Assembly: GCF_964340395.1 (NCBI RefSeq)
Contig: NC_135555.1
Coordinates: 25,987,725 to 26,051,724, forward strand
Source: Glandiceps talaboti
Taxonomy: Eukaryota; Hemichordata; Enteropneusta; Spengelidae
DNA length: 64,000 nt
Direction: 5' to 3'
Both the position numbers and the translations under genes were made by a program. Of this stretch, positions 58,685-64,000 are shown piece after piece. The notes beneath the pieces were generated by a model. That model had not been told where the DNA came from and did not search any database. It worked only from the letters and a program-made list of their open reading frames with translations. Every line of letters begins with the position of its first letter. The first letter of the stretch is position 1.

Positions 58685-59684
58685 CATCTTAACTCTATGC
58701 TGTGGCAGGTGTTTCTCAAATACGCAACAACAAAAAACGCACAAAAAAGTTTAGGGTCGGCGTGAAAAACTAGTTGGGGTCGGGTAACCGGAACCAAACA
58801 ATGTTTTTAGACCTAATACAAGTCTCCAAGTGCTACTTCAAATGTTGGTCTGACTACCGAATGTATTTTCTCGCGTACTCTTTTGTATTTCCTATTCACC
58901 AAAAACGTGACATGCATATCAACTTGGTTAGATTCGACTCTAACCATTCTTAACGTCATAAGGGGGCCTTCAGTATTTGCAAGGGGGGAGGGCCAGAGGA
59001 ATCGGGGGGTGGGTCACATTTTACAAACCTGTTCTTGGGGGAGGGTCATATTTTGCATTACAATGTTTGGGGGAGGGTCACATTTAACATTCCGTAGTTT
59101 TGGGACCAAATTGAAGATTCAATTATTGTCAATTTGTTTTGTGTGTTTTGAGTTGTAAAAGTGAGATAAGCACTCAACATTTATTTTTACGAGTATTTTA
59201 CATGCAAAATTACAAAAATTACAATACATATATTATTGTAAAAAAATTGTTTAATAAAACGATGCATTTTGTTCAATGTACCCATCTCACCTTATCACTC
59301 ACACTGTACGTGAATGTTGTTGTTAAAATATGATGGTGATGGTAGCAGTGACGAGCCAGTCTTTTACTGTTTGTCACGTTTTATGTAGAAATATTGCTTT
59401 CTAATACAGAGTCAAAATCATTTAATTTGTATGTATACATAAACACGTAATGGGAATATATATTAACGTTCAGTATATGCAATTGTCATGGGGAGGGTCC
59501 TGTTTTACAAAGTGGGGCAAAGGGGAGGGTCACATTTTTACAAATGGAGTATGGGGGTCATGTTTTGCTTAACAGACCATGTGTGATTTCCTCCGCCCCC
59601 CCCCCCCCCCGTAAAAAAATTAAGGCTCCATAAAGATAAATTATAAATGAGTTAAGAAATAATCAGCAAACGTTCAAAACTAAC
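58685..59684 (-). other. Intron of the Mab-21-domain gene with G-rich repeat segments
   Basis: Two G-rich stretches (about 58970-59100 and 59490-59610) share a ggggagggtcacattt.acaaa theme, and the same type of sequence occurs at 45900-45965. A C run of about 16 lies at 59596-59611. No exon seen. Confidence 0.55.
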
Positions 59685-59913
59685 CAGTAGTAGCTTTTTT
59701 TCGGTACAAAGTCGAAAACTGGTTTCACTTTATTCGTCTTCCGTGAGAGCCAAGATGTACTGCTATGGGGCCAATTAACACCTGGTGGCAACCTTTCACT
59801 GTCCTCGCCGAGGATTGTAGGGACAAGATCAACATCAACTTTCCTAACTGTGTTGTTTATAGTTAGCGTAACAGCTGGTCCATTAATTGGTTCTCTTCCA
59901 AACGTAACTACAT
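59685..59913 (-). CDS. Mab-21-domain protein, internal exon with hDhVP core
   Basis: A 229-bp minus-strand exon, acceptor GATAAAG| (phase 1), donor ACTG|GTTAGT (phase 2, matching 57828). It encodes VVTFGREPINGPAVTLTINN, then RKVDVDLVPTI, then about 30 residues with NWPHSSTSWL, ending VFDFVPKKSYYW. GPAVTL and VDxVP are core Mab-21 motifs. The acidic residues of VDVDLVP lie where the third metal-binding aspartate of cGAS-fold enzymes is found. The start is the only AG in reach and keeps phase, but is less certain. Earlier exons, which would carry the GS and E/D-x-D catalytic motifs, are not visible in the window. Confidence 0.85.
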
Positions 59914-60244
59914 CTTTATCAACAGAAAATATAACAATACATATATATTTATTAAACCATCTGTGATGAAGGAAGTGTATTTACAATATAAGTGATTACA
60001 ACCACATGTAAATAAGAAGCTTACAGAATGCTTTCAGAACTGTGTCGATGTAGGAGTTTCATTAGATGTCAATTTGATTATGCATATGTGAGCAAGGGGG
60101 CGGGTGGGCGGGCGGGCGGTTGGTATGTGATTGCTCTGACGGGATGGCGAGTGGGTATGTACATGTGGGGGGGTAGTATGTACGTGTGTGTGTGTGTTTG
60201 TGTGTAATGAAGGCTTCAACATTGTACGGATGATTGGTTGGGTA
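59914..60244 (-). other. Upstream intron or flank of the Mab-21-domain gene
   Basis: G- and GT-rich between about 60090 and 60210 (short gggcgggcgggc and (GT)n). No clear exon. Confidence 0.45.
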
Positions 60245-60654
60245 TGAATGAATGAATGACATTTATTTCACCAGATAAGAAAAATAAGCTACACTTTCAA
60301 AGAAACATATGATACAAATATACAAAAAGAAATAGACAATTGTTATCTGATGTGGACAATGAAAATAGTTCAGTGGAACTAGTCTTGTCCATGGCCCGCA
60401 CATTTTTATACATTTCAAATCGATACACACACACACAAGAAATGTTACTGAAAACGCCAAAGAGAACGATACGTATGAACGCAAGGGTTGGAATTTGTAA
60501 GTCATGGAGTACTTAAAATATAATTTTTTAGTTCCATCTTGAATTTTTGCCTTGACATTTTACTTTTAAGGGGGCATGGTAAAGAATTCCAGTGCTTTGT
60601 CGCAGCATATTTAAAATTATGTTGGGTGATATTCAATTTTGTTGATGGTGGACG

Positions 60655-61140
60655 GAAGTTACCACTGGCAGCTGAACGGTTTGATATATATGAATTGGAC
60701 GGTCGGTCAAAATACTTTTCTATATTGTGGGGATAACGATTATTTCTGGGATCACTAATACCACTGGCAGCTGAACGGATTTGATATATATGAATTGGAC
60801 GGTCAAAATACTTTTCTATATTGTGGGGTTAACGGTTATTTCTAAGATCACTAATACCACTGGCAGCTGAACGGATTTGATATATATATGAATTGGACGG
60901 TTGGTAAAAATATTTTTCTATATTGTGGGGTTAACGATTATTTCTAAGATCACTAATACCACTGGCAGCTGAACGGATTTGATATATATGAATTGGACGG
61001 TCAAAATACTTTTCTATATTGTGGGGTTAACGATTATTTCTAAGATCACTAATACCACTGGCAGCTGAACGGATTTGATATATATGAATTGGACGGTCGG
61101 TTAAAATATTTTTCTATATTGTGGGGGTTAACGATTATTT
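60655..61140. repeat. About 98-bp tandem repeat, 5 copies, in the LINE 3' region
   Basis: The motif ccactggcagctgaacggat, then tgatatatatgaattggacg, recurs with spacings of about 96-102 bp (starts near 60665, 60763, 60860, 60962, 61058). It arose after or during decay of the LINE. Confidence 0.92.
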
Positions 61141-61581
61141 CAAAGATCAAAAACAAAAATACAGGGGTAAAATTTACTTAGTTGAAAGATATTCAGAACA
61201 TTAAGTTGGTTAAAAAGTGAGTGAATGTGATCAAGCGGACAAATTTCTTTTGTAGCCAGAATACTGATTCTAGAAGAGTTTGATAAGTATTGTCCCAAAT
61301 TTCTAAACAATATGTAAAGTGTGGTAGAATAAATGAGTTATAAATCATAATTAGGGCTGATCTTGGAACATAGTGGCGTAAACGTGAAATAATTCCTACT
61401 TTTATATTTACAACTTTGATGACATTTTCTATATGGGGTTTCCAAGAAAGAGATGGATCAATAGAAACACCGAGGTAACTTGCAGATGAATCGCGCTCTA
61501 TCGCCATATTACCAACATAAAGATTACCTTCCAAAGTTATATTTCTCTTTGTCGTCTTAATCAACAGGAAATTAGTTTTCC

Positions 61582-61757
61582 CTTCATTAATAGTAAGTTT
61601 GTTAGCCATGTATCATCTAATCACATGTCTGAACCCTTCATTAATAGTAAGTTTGTTAGCCATGCACCATCTAATCACATGTCTGAACTCTTCATTAATA
61701 GTAAGTTTGTTAGCCATGCACCATCTAATCACATGTCTGAACTCTTCATTGATAATA
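61582..61757 (-). repeat. 54-bp in-frame tandem repeat inside the RT domain
   Basis: The segment coding FRHVIRWCMANKLTINEE (18 residues) occurs three times with partial ends, period 54 bp (cttcattaatagtaag at 61582, 61636 and 61690, variant at 61744). Because 54 is a multiple of 3 the frame is preserved, but tripling this part of the RT would not be functional. Confidence 0.9.
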
Positions 61758-62510
61758 CTAGGGTTAGGTTTTAGGGAATTCAATGATCGAAACAAATTTG
61801 TATCATCGGCAAAAAGTCTGAAATTGAAATAGTTGCTGGAGTTGCAAATGTTATTATTATATAAGTAAGAAAAAGAGTCGGGCCGAGAATTGATCGCTGA
61901 GGCACTCCACATTGGATTTGCTTTGGACTTGAAGATTTCCCGCCAACATTTACGGATTGCTGACATTTACAAAGGTAGCTACGAATCCAGTTAAGCGGTT
62001 CCCCCCTAATCCCATAGATACGTAACTTACGCAATAAAATTTCGTGATTGATGGTGTCAAAAGCTTTTTTGAAGTCAATGAATATTCCAAAGGTTGTATT
62101 TCCATTGTCCATTCTATTAGTTAATTCTGCGACAATGTCGACAAGGGCCAATGCAAATTACTGCTGTAGCGTTTCCGAAAACCATATTGAATATCTGATA
62201 GAATGTTGAATTTGTCTAAATGGGAAACAATTTGCTTATTAACGATAGTTTCGAAAATTTTGCTAAAAACGGGTAGTACTGAAATTGGTCTGTAATTTCC
62301 AACATCAAAGGGGGACCCTTTTTTGTACAATGGTATAACTTTTGCATACTTAAGTGCCTCGGGGAACATTCCATTGGTAAGCGAAAGATTAATAATATGA
62401 GAAAGGAATGCAATTAGCTGCATGCTTGGCCAACAAGGGATGGATGAGATCGTAACCAAAAGCTTTATTTGTGTCAAGGGATAGCGATTGTCAACCATTC
62501 TCTTTGCTTA

Positions 62511-62964
62511 TTAACATGGCTGTATAGTATTCAGTAGCAGCAAAATCTATAGTAAACGTTAACATCGGTTTTAGATGGCAAGAGATAAACGCTGACCTTT
62601 CAATGGAGATGACAAAATTCATTGAGGAAATGGAACATAGGGCCTGTCAATAGGGTCGGTGTTATAGCGTGGGGTCATTTTATCATTTTTTTAAAACACC
62701 ACTTGAAGTGGAACTTCACTTTGAAAACAACACGATAAATGTGTTGTTTTATTTTGGTGCCGTGAAATTACTTACTCCTGAGCAATTGTGAATTACTATT
62801 GAAAGATTAAGCTGCAGAATACCCCTCCCGTACTCTTTCCCTATCCGTATTTCCATAATTACATTTCATATATATATGCACTCCGAACAAGTGAAGTATT
62901 TCCCAAAATAGAAAGTCAACTATTTGCTTCGATGTATAGTTTAAGAATGGTTAGCTATGTATCA
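62511..62964. other. Intergenic spacer
   Basis: No gene or repeat recognised; a short (TA)n occurs near 62870. Confidence 0.45.
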
Positions 62965-62981
62965 GGTTAGGGTTAGGGTTC
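62965..62981 (+). repeat. Short TTAGGG-type motif
   Basis: ggttagggttagggttc is about two and a half telomere-type units, next to the 24-bp array. It is too short to mean a telomere. Confidence 0.6.
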
Positions 62982-63007
62982 GTTCACTGAATTGAATTCG
63001 GTCTTTG

Positions 63008-63830
63008 ATGACCCATAACATGTACTACCATATGACCCATAACATGTACTACCATATGACCCATAACATGTACTACCATATGACCCATAACGTGTACTAC
63101 CATATGACCCATAACATGTAGTACCATATGACCCATAACATGTACTACCATATGACCCATAACATGGACTACCATATGACCCATAACATGTACTACCATA
63201 TGACCCACAACATGTACTACCATATGACCCATAAAATGGACTACCATATGACCCATAACATGTACTACCATATGACCCACATACATGTACTACCATATGA
63301 CCCACAACATGTACTACCATATGACCCATAACATCTACTACCATATGACCCATAAAATGGACTACCATATGACCCACAACATGTACTACCATATGACCCA
63401 TAAAATGGACTACCATATGACCCATAACATGTACTACCATATGACCCATAACATGTACTACCATATGACCCACAACATGTACTACCATATGACCCATAAC
63501 ATGTACTACCATATGACCCATAACATGTACTACCATATGACCCATAACATGTACTACCATATGACCCATAACATGGACTACCATATGACCCATAACATGG
63601 ACTACCATATGACCCATAACATGGACTACCATATGACCCACAACATGTACTACCATATGACCCATAACATGGACTACCATATTACCCATAACATGTACTA
63701 CCATATGACCCATAACATGGACTACCATATGACCCATAACATGGACTACCATATGACCCATAACATGGACTACCATATGACCCATAACATGTACTACCAT
63801 ATGACCCATAACATGTACTACCATATGACT
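63008..63830. repeat. 24-bp minisatellite, about 34 copies
   Basis: The unit is catatgacccataacatgta plus ctac. Common variants are acatggac, cacaac and aaaatgg. Since 24 is a multiple of 3, frames remain open on both strands through the array (repeats of YHMTHNM on the plus strand, GHMVVHVM on the minus). The start codons lie inside the repeat and there are no flanking coding signals, so a protein gene is unlikely. Confidence 0.96.
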
Positions 63831-64000
63831 AATATTCCTTTCTTGCTATTATTTCCTATACGGGGTACATATTTATCAGCAAAAACAACACTTTCTTCTT
63901 TAACATATGTTTCCAACGGCCGCTTATGTTTTAACCAATTTTGTATCTTCGAGGTGTATATTTAGTATCAATTCACTGCGCAGAGAGTTGTATTTGTATT
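63831..64000. other. Window end, nothing recognised
   Basis: A/T-rich sequence without a supported feature. Confidence 0.4.

Larger units (their letters stand above)
60245..62510 (-). mobile_element. Decayed non-LTR retrotransposon (LINE) with reverse transcriptase
   Basis: The minus-strand 3' tail at about 60280-60245 reads aataaatgtcattcattcat. RT motifs appear upstream in broken frames. NYRPISVLPVFSKIFE and QYGFRK lie at about 62290-62160. FIDFKKAFDTINHEILL and a later CGVPQRSILGPTLF lie at about 62100-61900. FADDTNLF (the YADD-type active site) lies at about 61810-61790. ASYLGVSIDPSLSWK-type sequence follows at about 61480-61430. Several frameshifts separate these, and the 5' part including endonuclease is missing. 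Order and motifs fit Jockey/CR1/Rex-like LINEs. The element is dead. Confidence 0.9.

Noticed and set aside
58516-58797. 93-codon minus-strand frame
   Set aside because: It runs antisense through the SINE; no coding support.
60002-60060. Short minus-strand frame near a GTAAGC donor as an earlier Mab-21 exon
   Set aside because: Too short, no family motif, and an in-frame stop in the alternative phase; evidence insufficient.
62965-62981. Telomere end
   Set aside because: Only about two and a half TTAGGG units with ordinary sequence on both sides.
62973-63824. Long open frame of 283 codons on the minus strand
   Set aside because: It is made almost wholly of the 24-bp repeat, the start codon lies within the repeat, equivalent frames exist on the plus strand, and there is no non-repetitive domain.

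Overview
This is eukaryotic, metazoan nuclear DNA of about 37-40% GC by eye. It has intron-split genes with GT/AG borders, a tRNA-derived SINE, non-LTR retrotransposon remnants, foldback DNA elements, many microsatellites and very large minisatellites. The gene families (SLC46 solute carrier, Mab-21/cGAS-fold protein, Ig-domain protein) and repeat types point to a marine invertebrate. A cephalochordate or other invertebrate deuterostome is my best guess, but a mollusc cannot be excluded.

Layout. 1-4.7 kb holds two minus-strand exons of a predicted secreted or membrane Ig-superfamily protein: a signal-peptide exon and one Ig-domain exon, joined by matching phase 1 borders. A 25-copy 47-bp array lies in the intron. 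5.1-24.9 kb is one enormous 40-bp minisatellite of roughly 480 copies with no open frame. It has nested higher-order duplications of about 1.5, 1.25 and 2.44 kb, and a truncated SINE that was duplicated with it. 25-32.8 kb is repeat-rich intergenic DNA. It contains a TA-flanked module with a hammerhead-ribozyme-like core, a duplicated 114/600-bp pair, a foldback element and a SINE.

32.8-51.9 kb is a plus-strand SLC46-type (proton-coupled folate transporter family) gene. Its exons follow phases 1-1-1-2 and would encode about 482 residues. In this assembly the large first exon is broken by a 973-bp block made of a copy of upstream non-coding DNA and a partial copy of the exon itself. The gene is therefore disrupted in this haplotype or misassembled. 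Its introns carry a 2.4-kb foldback element with 0.7-kb arms, a 0.59-kb MITE, and two copies of a repeat with a palindromic head, (TCTG)n and about 115-bp tandem units that resembles a Helentron-derived element.

53.0-59.9 kb carries three consecutive minus-strand exons of a Mab-21-domain protein (the cGAS/cGLR nucleotidyltransferase fold), ending in its stop codon. A 48-copy 59-bp array fills the last intron. The exon with the first catalytic residues was not found. A decayed LINE lies downstream at 52.2-52.7 kb and another upstream at 60.2-62.5 kb. The window ends with a 24-bp array that is open in several frames but is probably not a gene.

Nothing suggests the three genes act in one pathway. 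The striking theme is tandem-repeat expansion and local duplication, which has invaded introns and exons.
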